Shown: positions 1 through 8,165 of the stretch, one piece after another
Numbering within the stretch: the stretch's first letter is position 1
How the letters are laid out: every line of letters starts with the position of its first letter
From: Alistipes sp.
GTDB lineage: Bacteria > Bacteroidota > Bacteroidia > Bacteroidales > Rikenellaceae
NCBI GenBank assembly: GCA_017398555.1
Contig: JAFQFV010000022.1
Location: forward strand, 1-64,000
DNA length: 64,000 nt
Direction: 5' to 3'
Translations under genes and position numbers: made by a program
The notes under the pieces: model-generated
The model's input: the letters and a program-made list of their open reading frames with translations, nothing else
Told to the model about the DNA's origin: nothing
Databases searched by the model: none

Positions 1-159
1 GAGAGGACGTGCGTGCTTACTTGCAAGTTTTGTACTCATCTCAGCAGAGCCCAACTTCTCACGCTTAGCTTTATCGCTGTTTGTATCAGCACTATTATCT
101 GCAAAAACGGGTGTTCCGACCAAAAGTGCAGCCGCCAAAAGAATGTGTTTAATCTCCAT
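1..159 (-). CDS. Exported protein, N-terminal fragment
   Basis: Fifty-three codons of a minus-strand gene that runs off the left edge. The protein starts MEIKHILLAAALLVGTPVFA, a clear Sec signal peptide with a hydrophobic core and an Ala-X-Ala-like cleavage site near residue 20. A polar, lysine-rich stretch follows (DNSADTNSDKAKREKLGS). No domain is visible in the part present, so no function is proposed. The ATG is the only in-frame start next to the signal peptide. It lies 28 bases downstream of the RlmD stop on the same strand, so the two may be co-transcribed. Confidence 0.75.
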   Translation of the reverse strand, partial: MEIKHILLAAALLVGTPVFADNSADTNSDKAKREKLGSAEMSTKLASKHARPL

Positions 160-187
160 TTTTATAGTTATGTGTTTATATTTATAC

Positions 188-1597
188 TTATCTTTTCTCA
201 AGTTTAACGACATTTTCCACGTGATGAGTATGTGGGAACATATCTACAGGCTGTACGCTTACGATACGATACATTCCACTCATCAATGCAAGGTCGCGTG
301 CTTGTGTGGCAGGATTGCAGCTTACATAGACAATGCGCTGTGGTGCTGCGTTTAGAATAACATCGATAACAGGCTCATCGACACCAGCACGTGGAGGGTC
401 GAGAATAATTACATCAGGGCGACCATTGCGCGCGATGAAGTCGTTATCAAGCACCTTCTTCATATCGCCCGCGTAGAATATGGTATTGTCAATGCCATTG
501 ATTGCAGAGTTTACCTTTGCATCCTCAATAGCCTCGGGGACATACTCGATACCAACAACCTTCTTGCACTGACGAGCGCAGAAGTTGGCAATAGTTCCCG
601 TACCTGTGTAGAGGTCGTAGAGAACATCATCCTCTTTAAGTTCTGCAGCCTCTCGGGTGATTTTATAGAGCTCGTATGCCTGCTCCGAGTTGGTCTGGTA
701 GAATGATTTAGGGCCCACCTTGAACTTCAGCCCCTCCATACTCTCAAAGATGTGGTCTTTGCCTGAGTAGCAGATAGGGGTCTGGTCGGTAAGAGAGTCG
801 TTCCACTTCTCATTTACAAAGTAGATGAGCGATGTAATTTGAGGGAACTGCGCCTTTACGGCATCAAGCAGGGCAGTGATGCGAGGCTGATCGTTCTCGT
901 TGAAGACGACAGAGAGCATAATCTCGCCTGTAGAGGCTGTGCGGATGATAATACCACGCATCAGTCCCTGATGCTCACGTGCATTGTGGAACGAGTAGCC
1001 GTGCTCGATGCAGTATGCCTTGATAAAGTCGCGGATTGCATTTGATGGCTCCGGCTGTAGGTGGCACTTGTTTATATCCAACACCTTGTCAAACATATTA
1101 GGCACGTGGAAACCGAGTGCAGGAGTAGCTGCAATATCGCCGCCCTGAGCAATCTCCTCGTATGTCAGCCAACGACGGTCAGCAAAGGTAAATTCGAGCT
1201 TATTGCGGTAGTAGAGCTGCTTTGCCGAGCCAAGACAAGGCTTAACCTCGGGAATATCGAGTTTGCCGATGCGCACTAACTGGTCGCGCACCTGCGAAGT
1301 CTTCTGATTAAGCTGCTCAGAGTAGGGGAGATTCTGCCATTTGCAACCACCGCAAACGCCAAAGTGCTCGCATACGGGCTCACAACGAAGCTCTGAACGC
1401 TTCACGAAGTTCACCACAGTACCCTCCATAAAACGGCGCTTCTTCGCCTTAATCTGGACATCTACAACATCTCCGGGAACGGTCATCGGAACGAAAACTA
1501 CCATACCGTCATAGTGTCCCATCGCCTTGCCTTCAGCTGCGAGGGTAGTTATCTCTAAACCCTCGATAAAGGGCATCGGACCTCTCTTTCTTGCCAT
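188..1597 (-). CDS. rlmD: 23S rRNA (uracil-C5)-methyltransferase RlmD family
   Basis: A 469-residue RumA/TrmA-type RNA m5U methyltransferase that acts on 23S rRNA in the cytoplasm. A TRAM RNA-binding domain covers about residues 10-70. It is followed by the 4Fe-4S cysteines C76-x5-C82-x2-C85 (in CEHFGVCGGC) and a fourth Cys in the later motif NKCHLQP. The SAM site is LYDLYTGTGTIANFCA. The catalytic region has DPPRAGVD, and the nucleophilic Cys lies in VYVSCNPATQARDL. Length and motif order are normal for the family. RlmD, RlmC and TrmA paralogues cannot be separated with certainty by eye; the FeS cluster plus N-terminal TRAM favours the RumA/RlmD branch. The start MARKRGP lies about 14 bases after a predicted transcription start. 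Confidence 0.88.
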   Translation of the reverse strand: MARKRGPMPFIEGLEITTLAAEGKAMGHYDGMVVFVPMTVPGDVVDVQIKAKKRRFMEGTVVNFVKRSELRCEPVCEHFGVCGGCKWQNLPYSEQLNQKTSQVRDQLVRIGKLDIPEVKPCLGSAKQLYYRNKLEFTFADRRWLTYEEIAQGGDIAATPALGFHVPNMFDKVLDINKCHLQPEPSNAIRDFIKAYCIEHGYSFHNAREHQGLMRGIIIRTASTGEIMLSVVFNENDQPRITALLDAVKAQFPQITSLIYFVNEKWNDSLTDQTPICYSGKDHIFESMEGLKFKVGPKSFYQTNSEQAYELYKITREAAELKEDDVLYDLYTGTGTIANFCARQCKKVVGIEYVPEAIEDAKVNSAINGIDNTIFYAGDMKKVLDNDFIARNGRPDVIILDPPRAGVDEPVIDVILNAAPQRIVYVSCNPATQARDLALMSGMYRIVSVQPVDMFPHTHHVENVVKLEKR

Positions 1598-1617
1598 TAG
1601 TTTTTATTGTTTTGCGG

Positions 1618-1625
1618 CAAAGATA
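1618..1625 (-). promoter_or_regulatory. -7 box of the rlmD promoter
   Basis: The minus strand reads TATCTTTG, matching the Bacteroidetes -7 consensus TAnnTTTG. It lies 20 bases upstream of the rlmD ATG. No good -33 TTTG is seen at the expected spacing, so the call rests on the -7 box. Confidence 0.5.
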
Positions 1626-1714
1626 GTAAAATTTTTGCTATTAACTATTAGCTGTTAGCTTTTAGCTAAATTTTTAACTTTTCAAACGGAGAAAGCACGA
1701 AATCAATATATACA

Positions 1715-2209
1715 CGAAAATACTCTTTTAGCGTAGCAACGCAGTTGTGCCACCTCCTTTTAGGGGCTCGAACGGCTTTAGCCGTCATCGAGGGAGTCCC
1801 GTAGTCGCCGTAGGCGGTGCGGAAATAGACGACCGAGGTAACCCCACAATAAAGTCTCAGCAAGTTGTCCGTTTTTGTTTGTGGTGGATATGCTCTGCAT
1901 ATCGCGAGAAAAGAGTATTTCGAGGATGCTTGCATACAATCGACAGTACTCTTTTAGCGTAGCAACGCAGTTGTGTCACCTCCTTTTTCGGGGCTCGAAC
2001 GGCTTTAGCCGTCACCGAGGGAGTCCCGAACGTCGCGCTTGCGCGGTGCGGAAATAGACGACTGAGGTAACCCCACCCAAAGCCTCCAACGAGTTCGATT
2101 TTGTTTGTGGTGGATATGCTCTGCATATCGCAATAAAAGAGGATTTCGAGGATGCTTGCATACAATCGAAAATACTCTTTTATCGTAGCAACGTAGTTGC
2201 ACCACAAAC
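1715..2209. repeat. Tandem 226-bp multi-hairpin repeat array (R1)
   Basis: The gap between rlmD and tRNA-Lys is filled by two full units and one partial unit of a direct repeat. The word TACTCTTTTAGCG starts at 1721 and 1947 and a variant starts at 2173, so the period is exactly 226 bases twice. Each unit is a chain of palindromes. An outer stem pairs 1715-1729 with 1909-1922. Inside are CAACgcaGTTG, a hairpin on ACGGCTttAGCCGT, a variable hairpin (CGCCgtaGGCG in unit 1, CGCGCttGCGCG in unit 2), GATATGCtctGCATATC and ATGCttGCAT. Open frames across the array are overlapping and repeat-derived and are not regarded as genes. The core is shared with the array at 29.6 kb. Confidence 0.88.
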
Positions 2210-2242
2210 AAAAAAAAGACGACCGCATTTCTGCAGTCGTCT
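2210..2242 (-). terminator. Intrinsic terminator of tRNA-Lys
   Basis: On the minus strand an AGACGAC/GTCGTCT stem is followed by a run of eight T, starting three bases after the tRNA 3' end. Confidence 0.85.
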
Positions 2243-2244
2243 GG

Positions 2245-2317
2245 TGAACTCGCTGGGGCTCGAACCCAGGACCCCAACATTAAAAGTGTTGTGCTCTACC
2301 TGCTGAGCTACGAATTC
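2245..2317 (-). tRNA. tRNA-Lys(TTT)
   Basis: Seventy-three bases fold as a canonical cloverleaf on the minus strand. The acceptor stem is GAATTCG/CGAGTTC with one G-T pair. The D arm is GTAGCTCAGCAGGTAGAGC and the anticodon loop CTTTTAA gives anticodon TTT. The T arm contains GGTTCGAGCC and the discriminator base is A. CCA is not encoded. An 11-base piece of its T arm (GGGGCTCGAAC on the plus strand, 2255-2265) also occurs in both units of the neighbouring repeat array. Confidence 0.95.
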
Positions 2318-2343
2318 ATCGCACCAAATCATTTTTGGTGGTG

Positions 2344-2374
2344 CAAAGATATGACATTTTTCTTAAATGCCAAA
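2344..2374 (-). promoter_or_regulatory. Promoter of tRNA-Lys
   Basis: On the minus strand TTTG (2371-2374), 19 bases, then TATCTTTG (2344-2351): a full match to the Bacteroidetes primary sigma factor consensus. The short leader between start point and tRNA can form a GCACCA/TGGTGC hairpin (about 2320-2343). Confidence 0.8.
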
Positions 2375-2437
2375 ATAAATTACAAATTTTTGCATAGCAC
2401 AGCCATATAAGGACTATTGCAAATATTGCTCGTAGTG

Positions 2438-2468
2438 TTGTTTGTTTACAAAACTTTTTCTAATTTTG
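2438..2468 (+). promoter_or_regulatory. Promoter of the candidate 6S RNA
   Basis: TTG (2438-2440), 20 bases, then TAATTTTG (2461-2468), with a predicted start near 2475. It fires into the long structured RNA rather than directly into a reading frame. Confidence 0.6.
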
Positions 2469-2475
2469 TAGTGCT

Positions 2476-2720
2476 ATTGTGCAAATAGCAGACATACGAA
2501 AGTGTTTTTCGCAGTCCTAAATAGAAAATCTGACAGTTTTCCAAGCAAGAGGGCGAACGAACAAGCACTCATCTCTTGTATAGCTATGTGGCTATGCACA
2601 TTTTGTGCATATATCCCATACTATCCAAGTGTGGGGTATTGCATCGTTTATTCTTGCTGGGTTTTGTCAGAGCCTCTATTTAGTAAACGGAAATCAGCTC
2701 CACACTTTCTATTTTTATAT
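2476..2720 (+). ncRNA. ssrS: Candidate 6S-like regulatory RNA (rod-shaped)
   Basis: A stretch of about 245 bases without a credible gene folds as one long interrupted rod. Nested pairs from the outside are 2498-2505 with 2702-2709 (GAAAGTGT), 2517-2525 with 2675-2683 (CTAAATAGA, 9 bp), 2529-2535 with 2665-2671 (TCTGACA), 2541-2550 with 2652-2660 (one bulge) and 2556-2560 with 2644-2648. An open central region follows, then an 8-bp terminal hairpin TATGCACA/TGTGCATA (2593-2611). A closing stem, large central bubble and terminal hairpin are the architecture of 6S RNA, which binds RNA polymerase. A good promoter lies just upstream and a U-rich stretch just after. Identification as 6S is inference from shape; another structured leader of the downstream lipoprotein gene is the alternative. 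Confidence 0.55.
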
Positions 2721-2759
2721 AACTACCCATTTGGAGTTGGTGGGTAAAAACTCTATCCC

Positions 2760-3128
2760 ATGAAAAGAATTTATCTTTTTGCAATTACTATTGCAGGAGC
2801 GCTCTTTCTTAGCGCTTGTTCATCTCAATTTCACCCTGTTGTAAATCAGAATCTACTGCAGACACAAGTTGTCCTTTCACAAAAGAACTATACAGTTATT
2901 GGAAGTGTAGAGGGTAGTAACGAAGTAGAAAGAATACTCGGAATTGGCGGTCTGTCGAAGAAAGCTATGCAGGATAATGCAATTGCAGATATGTTCAAGA
3001 ATGCAAAATTAACATCTTCACAAGCTATTGTCAATATCAGTTTCAAGTCGGCAGTCTCGGGAGTTCCTCCATTTTATACTACACATGTGTGCACAGCAAC
3101 CGGTACTATTATTGAGTTCACTGAATAA
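2760..3128 (+). CDS. Small lipoprotein of unknown function
   Basis: A 122-residue protein with a type II signal peptide. MKRIYLFAITIAGALF leads to the lipobox LSAC with the lipidated Cys at residue 20, so it should be a lipoprotein of the envelope. The mature part is a single compact domain (ASQAIVNISF-like strands, a glycine-rich segment ERILGIGGLSKKAM, and a C-terminal strand ending GTIIEFTE). This resembles the many short Bacteroidales lipoproteins of about 120 residues with no assigned role. It sits about 40 bases after the structured RNA and may be read from the same promoter, or from one not seen. It ends at a bidirectional terminator. Confidence 0.75.
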   Translation: MKRIYLFAITIAGALFLSACSSQFHPVVNQNLLQTQVVLSQKNYTVIGSVEGSNEVERILGIGGLSKKAMQDNAIADMFKNAKLTSSQAIVNISFKSAVSGVPPFYTTHVCTATGTIIEFTE

Positions 3129-3144
3129 ATACTCTGATTGCCAA

Positions 3145-3177
3145 AACAAAAAAAGACCTCGTTGGAGGTCTTTTTTC
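3145..3177. terminator. Bidirectional terminator
   Basis: AAAAAGACCTC-gttg-GAGGTCTTTTTT lies between two convergent genes, with A and T runs on both sides so that it can work on both strands. Confidence 0.85.
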
Positions 3178-3194
3178 TTTAAGAGTCATATCTG

Positions 3195-5816
3195 CTACTC
3201 CTTAACAAGTACCACGTAGTCGCCTGGGGCGAGGGTAGTGGTGTAGGTTGCAGAGCCGAGCTCTACAGCAGCATCGGTGATGAGGTTCTTCCAAGTGCCC
3301 TGAACAGGAACGTTGCAAGTAGCCTCGCTTGATGCATTTGTAAAGTTTGCCATAACGATAACACTACCGCCTGCGTTGCTATAGACGAGGGTCTTGGCAG
3401 ACATATTAGCGTCACCAACCTTCCATGTATTGATAGTGGTCTTACCATCAAAACCATACATTGCAGGGTGTGTTGTACGGAAGGTAATGCACTTGCTTAC
3501 AGCGTCATAGAGAGCCTTGCGGTCTGCATTCTCCATATATTCCCAACGAACAGGCTTTGGCTCAACCTTCTGGCTATCATCATCGCCGATAGTAACATCG
3601 TAACCCATCTCACCGAACTGCCACATCATCTTTGGATATGGAGCAAGGAAGTGGAACGCATAAACAGCCTGCAGGTGCTTTGAGATACGCTTCCAATCGC
3701 TCTTAACGTAGGTCTGACCGTAAGCGATAGCCTTATAAGCTACGCGCTCCTCGTCGTGGTCCTCGATATTACCAACGCGACCAAATGCAGCAGCACCGCT
3801 GAAGTCGCTCTTACCACCGCCGGTCCAACCCATAACAGTCTCGGAATATTGGCTTACAGCCTTACGCCAGAGCATAATACCCTTATACTCGGCCAGCTCA
3901 TTCTCCTCCTGAGCGTCAGAGAGGTGCTCAAGGATGATATAAGCATCCTCCTCTACCTCACGGATTGCGTCTGCATAATCCTTGATAATTGCGATACGAG
4001 AGGCGTCATACTGGTTCCAAGTGCCAACATTGCTACCTGAGTTCTTCTGTGTAAGACCCTTTGAAAGGTCGAAACGATAACCGTCGATATTATACTCTGT
4101 CAGCCAATACTGAAGCATTGTCTTGAAGTACTCGCGAGTCTTTGCGTACTCGTGGTTGAAGTCGTGGAATACGTTGAATGGGTGGCGAGCAACCTTATTG
4201 AAGAATGGGTTGTTGCTTGCTGCCTGACCATCGCTACCGCACCACATCTTCATCCACGGGTGCAGACCTGTTGCGTGGTTGATAACGATATCGAGAATAA
4301 CGGCGATACCGCGCTTGTGACACTCGTCGATAAAGGTCTTATAGTCCTCTACAGTACCGTAAGCCTTATCTGCCGCGAAGTAGAAGCAAGGGTTGTAGCC
4401 CCAGCTGTTATTACCGTCAAACTCCTGGATTGGCATCAGCTCAATGGTATTAATACCCAGAGCCTTGATATGGTCGAGCTTTGCAAGTGCTGCCTTTACA
4501 GAGCGCTCAGCAGTAAAGTCACGGAACAACAACTCATAGATAGCGAGGCTGTTCTGCTTAGGACGCTGGAAGTCTGTTACAGTCCAGTTAAATGTAGCTG
4601 GAGTGGTTGAGAATACTGAGAGCACATCTGTAGCCTTATCTGCAGGATACTCACGCAGGTTAGGGTAGATAACACCATTCTCGTTAATCCACTTATCGTT
4701 CCATGGGTCGAGAATCTTTGTTCCGTATGGGTCTGCACACTTGATACTCTTATCAACGAGGAACTGGTAAGCAACCTCTGTATTTGCTGCAAGACCATCG
4801 ACAGTGTACCAGAAGTAGTCGCCATCCCTCTTCATCATATACTTGTTTGTTGGAGCAAAGTCGTTGAAATCACCCAACAGAACAACCTGCTCCTTGCCCG
4901 GAGCATAGAGAACGATAGTGGCAGTGTTACCGCTAACGGTTACACCATCCTTTGCACCTGCAGGGCGAGCCTCTGAAGGGGTCGCACCAAGAACAGCCAC
5001 TGAAATCTCGTCTGTAACGACCTCTGTGCCATCAGTAGCCTCTGCCTTGAATACTGCATCCTCGCTAACAGCTACTGTGTATGTGTAGTTGATATCCTCA
5101 CCACCTGAAGTAGCAACAACCTGATCGTTCTTGTAGAGGATTACCGATGTAGCCTCCTTTGCAGTAACAGATACGGTATAGTTGGTGTTAATGTCGAGGA
5201 TAGCACGGTCAGCAGGGGAGATAATCTTAACATCAAGATTCTCCTTTGCAAGCTCGATAAAGATATCCTGACCATTATCCTTCAACTCTACGGAACCATC
5301 TGTAGAGCGGAATACAAACGCCAAGTGTGTGATACTCTCCGATGCAGGAACACCGTAGAATGCACGAGGACCACCCTTGATAACGAGCTTGTAGATGTTC
5401 TGCTTAACCTTTGACAGCTTACAATCTGCAATATTCTCAGTCCACTCAGCCTTAACGTGCTTCCAGTCACCTGTAGAGGTACTTGCAGTGGTGAGTACGC
5501 CTGTGTGGGCATAGATATCGCCGCTGAAGTTGTCCATAGATGTACCGGCTGTATTGATATAGACGAGTACATCCTCGGTCATCTCACTGGTTACAAACTT
5601 AGGGTCAGTGCAGATGAATGGGAAGTTGTAGTTGTCCGGATCGATAGCACCGCCCTCATCACCACCTGGCTGGTCAGGCTCTGGCTCTGGCTCCGGATCG
5701 GGCTTCTGCTGTCCCTGACTTGGTCGGTTATCAACCATGTCGTTGCCGCCCAAGCATGCTGTAGTGAGGAGCATTGCCGAGCAGAGCATAAGGATTACAA
5801 GATAGATTCTTTTCAT
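3195..5816 (-). CDS. Multidomain GH13 alpha-amylase/pullulanase-type lipoprotein
   Basis: The start is placed at MKRIYLVILM, where the signal peptide and lipobox TTAC (Cys21) begin, giving 873 residues; the open frame extends 14 codons further upstream. Order of parts: lipobox; an acidic Pro-Glu spacer (about 38-56); a module of unclear family (about 65-190); an Ig-like module (about 195-275); a CBM48-like module (about 288-365, VVLLGDFNDF); then the GH13 barrel from about 420. Predicted catalytic residues are the nucleophile Asp583 in YRFDLSKG, the acid Glu630 in YIILEHLS and Asp688 in NIEDHDEER. It should hydrolyse alpha-glucans at the cell surface or in the periplasm. It is transcribed away from the main operon but has the same 30-bp upstream element (5883-5912). 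Exact specificity (amylase, pullulanase, branching) is not determined. Confidence 0.88.
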   Translation of the reverse strand: MKRIYLVILMLCSAMLLTTACLGGNDMVDNRPSQGQQKPDPEPEPEPDQPGGDEGGAIDPDNYNFPFICTDPKFVTSEMTEDVLVYINTAGTSMDNFSGDIYAHTGVLTTASTSTGDWKHVKAEWTENIADCKLSKVKQNIYKLVIKGGPRAFYGVPASESITHLAFVFRSTDGSVELKDNGQDIFIELAKENLDVKIISPADRAILDINTNYTVSVTAKEATSVILYKNDQVVATSGGEDINYTYTVAVSEDAVFKAEATDGTEVVTDEISVAVLGATPSEARPAGAKDGVTVSGNTATIVLYAPGKEQVVLLGDFNDFAPTNKYMMKRDGDYFWYTVDGLAANTEVAYQFLVDKSIKCADPYGTKILDPWNDKWINENGVIYPNLREYPADKATDVLSVFSTTPATFNWTVTDFQRPKQNSLAIYELLFRDFTAERSVKAALAKLDHIKALGINTIELMPIQEFDGNNSWGYNPCFYFAADKAYGTVEDYKTFIDECHKRGIAVILDIVINHATGLHPWMKMWCGSDGQAASNNPFFNKVARHPFNVFHDFNHEYAKTREYFKTMLQYWLTEYNIDGYRFDLSKGLTQKNSGSNVGTWNQYDASRIAIIKDYADAIREVEEDAYIILEHLSDAQEENELAEYKGIMLWRKAVSQYSETVMGWTGGGKSDFSGAAAFGRVGNIEDHDEERVAYKAIAYGQTYVKSDWKRISKHLQAVYAFHFLAPYPKMMWQFGEMGYDVTIGDDDSQKVEPKPVRWEYMENADRKALYDAVSKCITFRTTHPAMYGFDGKTTINTWKVGDANMSAKTLVYSNAGGSVIVMANFTNASSEATCNVPVQGTWKNLITDAAVELGSATYTTTLAPGDYVVLVKE

Positions 5817-5882
5817 AGTGTTTATTTTGTTAGTGAATATTTCAAAATTCAACCGCAAATTTTAATAAAAAAGATGTGAGGC

Positions 5883-5912
5883 AAAAATCTTCGCGCGCGA
5901 GCGGTCGTATTT
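5883..5912 (-). promoter_or_regulatory. Putative activator site of the starch regulon (site 1)
   Basis: Read on the minus strand this 30-bp stretch matches 27 of 30 positions of the stretch at 8308-8337. Fixed blocks are AAATAC, ACCGCTCGC, CGCGAA and ATTTTT, separated by single variable bases. In both places AAAATTTG begins exactly 19 bases downstream. The GH13 start codon is 66 bases away. Two matching sites before two starch genes, at the same distance from a promoter-like word, point to a transcription factor site. Confidence 0.7.
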
Positions 5913-5970
5913 AATCTATGAAATGCTCAAAAAAAGTCTTGAGCAGAAAGTCAAACCTGCCGAATATATA

Positions 5971-5997
5971 CAAAAAAAGCGGCAAAATTTGCCGCCT
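5971..5997 (-). terminator. Terminator of the two-component operon
   Basis: On the minus strand the palindrome GCGGCAAATTTTGCCGC is followed by seven T, directly after the response-regulator stop codon. Confidence 0.8.
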
Positions 5998-6000
5998 TTA

Positions 6001-6780
6001 TTACATAGTTTGCTGTTCGCCGCTCTCTAACCACGTCAGAAAATCTGCTGTTTTACTGCGACTGACAAATGAATCTATATCACTCGCAGGTTTAAGAGTC
6101 AGTTTTATTCTGTTACCAAGTCGTTTTGCGACATTTCCAACAGCCTTATCTGCAACGATGCAACTGCGCGAGATGCGGAAGAAGTTTGCAGGATTGAGCT
6201 CCTTACTTATAGTATCAAGCGAGATATCCATCAAATACTTCTCGCCGGTGATAGTCATCAGATATGTGCAACCATCTTCAGAGTAGAAGTAGGCGATATT
6301 TGATGTCTCAATCATCACAATTTTGTCGTTATAACGAAGCAAATAGCGCTGCTTGTAGCGGCGTGCCTCGGTCGATATGGCATTACGCATAGCCTCTGTA
6401 TCTATAGCACCAATACTCTTTGTTGTTCGTGTGCGACAACGCTCGACAGCACGCGTCAAATCAGCTAAACTTACAGGTTTAAGTAAATAGTCTATTGAAT
6501 TGACTTCAAAGGCTTTAACTGCATAATTATTATAGGCGGTAACGATAATTACCGGACAATTAATCTTCACTCTGTCAAATATATCAAAGCACTTTCCGTC
6601 AGAGAGTTCAACATCCATAAATATCGCATCCGGAATGTTTTCGCCGCTCTCTAACCATTGCACACTCTTATCCACGCTGTCCAAGACACCGCAGATTTGA
6701 ATGTCGTTGAAGTTGTTGGTAAGCGCCCTTACAAGTGCTTGTTGAGCTACAAGCTCATCTTCTATAATTAAAACATTCAT
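6001..6780 (-). CDS. LytTR-family response regulator
   Basis: A 259-residue two-component response regulator. The receiver domain (about 1-120) has the acidic pocket in LIIEDE, the phospho-acceptor Asp56 in AIFMDVELSDG, and the conserved Lys in YLLKPVSLADL. After a linker rich in Arg and Thr comes a LytTR DNA-binding domain (about 155-255), with RYLLRYNDKIVMIETSNIAYF and a conserved FFRISRSCIV core. It should act as a transcription factor in the cytoplasm, phosphorylated by the kinase encoded 11 bases upstream. Its position between the two halves of the starch locus suggests, but does not prove, that it controls them. The GC-rich 30-bp elements at 5.9 and 8.3 kb do not look like typical paired LytTR half-sites. 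Confidence 0.9.
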   Translation of the reverse strand: MNVLIIEDELVAQQALVRALTNNFNDIQICGVLDSVDKSVQWLESGENIPDAIFMDVELSDGKCFDIFDRVKINCPVIIVTAYNNYAVKAFEVNSIDYLLKPVSLADLTRAVERCRTRTTKSIGAIDTEAMRNAISTEARRYKQRYLLRYNDKIVMIETSNIAYFYSEDGCTYLMTITGEKYLMDISLDTISKELNPANFFRISRSCIVADKAVGNVAKRLGNRIKLTLKPASDIDSFVSRSKTADFLTWLESGEQQTM

Positions 6781-6791
6781 AGGTTGTTAGT

Positions 6792-8165
6792 TTATATTAA
6801 TGGAAGTTTTACTTCAAATATATTTTCACCCTTTATTACCTCAATATCTTTGCCAATGGCAGCCATATATTGCTTTGAGATATTCTTCAATCCTACCTTA
6901 GTACTATTCTCATTGCTTGAGCTCTTAGGTTGTAGGTTGTTGCGCACCACAATATAATCTGCTTCAGTTGCAATCGTAATCTGCAATGGTTGCTCTGCAC
7001 GTACAATATTGTGCTTAAAGGCGTTCTCGATAAGTACTTGCAGGCTGCACTGTATAACAAAACGGCTATAACTATTGTCGTCAATATCTTTCTCAATGAC
7101 AAAACCCTTCGGGAAACGCACCTTGAGTAAGTCTGTGTATTGGTCGATAAACTGCAACTCCTCCTGCAATCGTACAATATGCTCATTTTCATTTTGTAGC
7201 ATATAGCGATAGAGCGATGCGAGTTTTCGAACATATTCGCTTGCCTCCTCACTCTTCTGCTCCTCAATAAGTCCGTTCAGAATGTTGAGTGAGTTAAAGA
7301 GGAAGTGTGGATTTACCTGCTGTTTGAGAATATTGTACTGATACTGCGCAAAACGGCGCTTCTCCTGCTCCTTCTCGATACGACTGCGAGTCTGATATAC
7401 ATACGAAACGAGCACCATAGCGACATATATGAGCAAATTTGCAATTATCGTAATCGAGAAGAGCTGGATAAAACTCGCATTCTGAAATGCAACATCAGTA
7501 CCAAACGGTAGATTGTAACCAATAACCACGGCTGTAATAGAGGCGATGGCAGCCGTCTCGACGATAATTCCAATAGTGTAACCAAGTGGGGTAGATAGCC
7601 ACTCAAAACGTTGGTTTACAATCAGATATATGACATTACAGCAAATAAGAATAATTATTGCAAGGGAGTTGCTCAACAGCAGCCTGAGAGATAGACTGAC
7701 TACCTGATCTGACAACATATTGCCAAAAATCTTTGAGTAGATAACTCTGACTGCAAGCAAAAGAGCGAGCATAAGGAGCATCGGCACAAGGTTCGGCATC
7801 CACTGCTTTGACTGGCTGCTCTTCCCCCCCCCGATAGAGTTAAAAAGTAGTAAAATCGAGAAGCCTATGAGCTCTGTAGTAATGAATGAGGTAATGGCAT
7901 GTAACAACCAATAGGGCAGGATGTTAGACAACAACTCCGCACCATAGGTGCCAATCACAAAACCCAATATATTTCCTGCAATGACACAGGCTGCAATAAT
8001 ACCCAAGCCTTGACCTTTGCGAACGCCGATAATGGCAATCATTGAGACAGTTGCTACGGTGAGGATGAACTCATCGGCAACACTCAAAGCTCCACATAGT
8101 AGTACAATGATGGCGTGAATTAGGGCAAATATGTGAATTATATGTGAACAGCGTAGTGTTTTCAT
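6792..8165 (-). CDS. LytS/YehU-type sensor histidine kinase
   Basis: A 457-residue membrane kinase. Residues 1-255 form about eight hydrophobic segments without an obvious extracellular sensor domain. A basic coiled linker (SRIEKEQEKRRFAQYQYNIL) leads to the His_kinase domain with phospho-acceptor His287 in QQVNPHFLFNSLNIL. The HATPase domain has an N box (LIENAFKHNI) and a short G region (KVGLKNISKQY). It is paired with the LytTR regulator 11 bases downstream. A run of nine G (plus-strand C at 7824-7832) encodes three glycines in the cytoplasmic or loop segment SIGGGKSS, about residues 111-115. Gain or loss of one base there would truncate the kinase at a quarter of its length. Confidence 0.9.
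   Translation of the reverse strand: MKTLRCSHIIHIFALIHAIIVLLCGALSVADEFILTVATVSMIAIIGVRKGQGLGIIAACVIAGNILGFVIGTYGAELLSNILPYWLLHAITSFITTELIGFSILLLFNSIGGGKSSQSKQWMPNLVPMLLMLALLLAVRVIYSKIFGNMLSDQVVSLSLRLLLSNSLAIIILICCNVIYLIVNQRFEWLSTPLGYTIGIIVETAAIASITAVVIGYNLPFGTDVAFQNASFIQLFSITIIANLLIYVAMVLVSYVYQTRSRIEKEQEKRRFAQYQYNILKQQVNPHFLFNSLNILNGLIEEQKSEEASEYVRKLASLYRYMLQNENEHIVRLQEELQFIDQYTDLLKVRFPKGFVIEKDIDDNSYSRFVIQCSLQVLIENAFKHNIVRAEQPLQITIATEADYIVVRNNLQPKSSSNENSTKVGLKNISKQYMAAIGKDIEVIKGENIFEVKLPLI

Noticed and set aside
1666-2280. Several open frames of 60-123 codons on both strands
   Set aside because: They all lie in the R1 repeat array or the tRNA gene, overlap one another and repeat the same residues because the DNA repeats; none has a promoter, family match or consistent codon use.
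2502-2747. 81-codon plus-strand frame MFFAVLNRKSD...
   Set aside because: It coincides with the paired arms of the candidate 6S RNA and has no recognisable protein features.
4152-4610. 152-codon plus-strand frame inside the GH13 gene
   Set aside because: Antisense shadow of a well-supported GH13 coding sequence; the same applies to the other long antisense frames in SusC, SusE/F, GH13, GH97 and RND genes.
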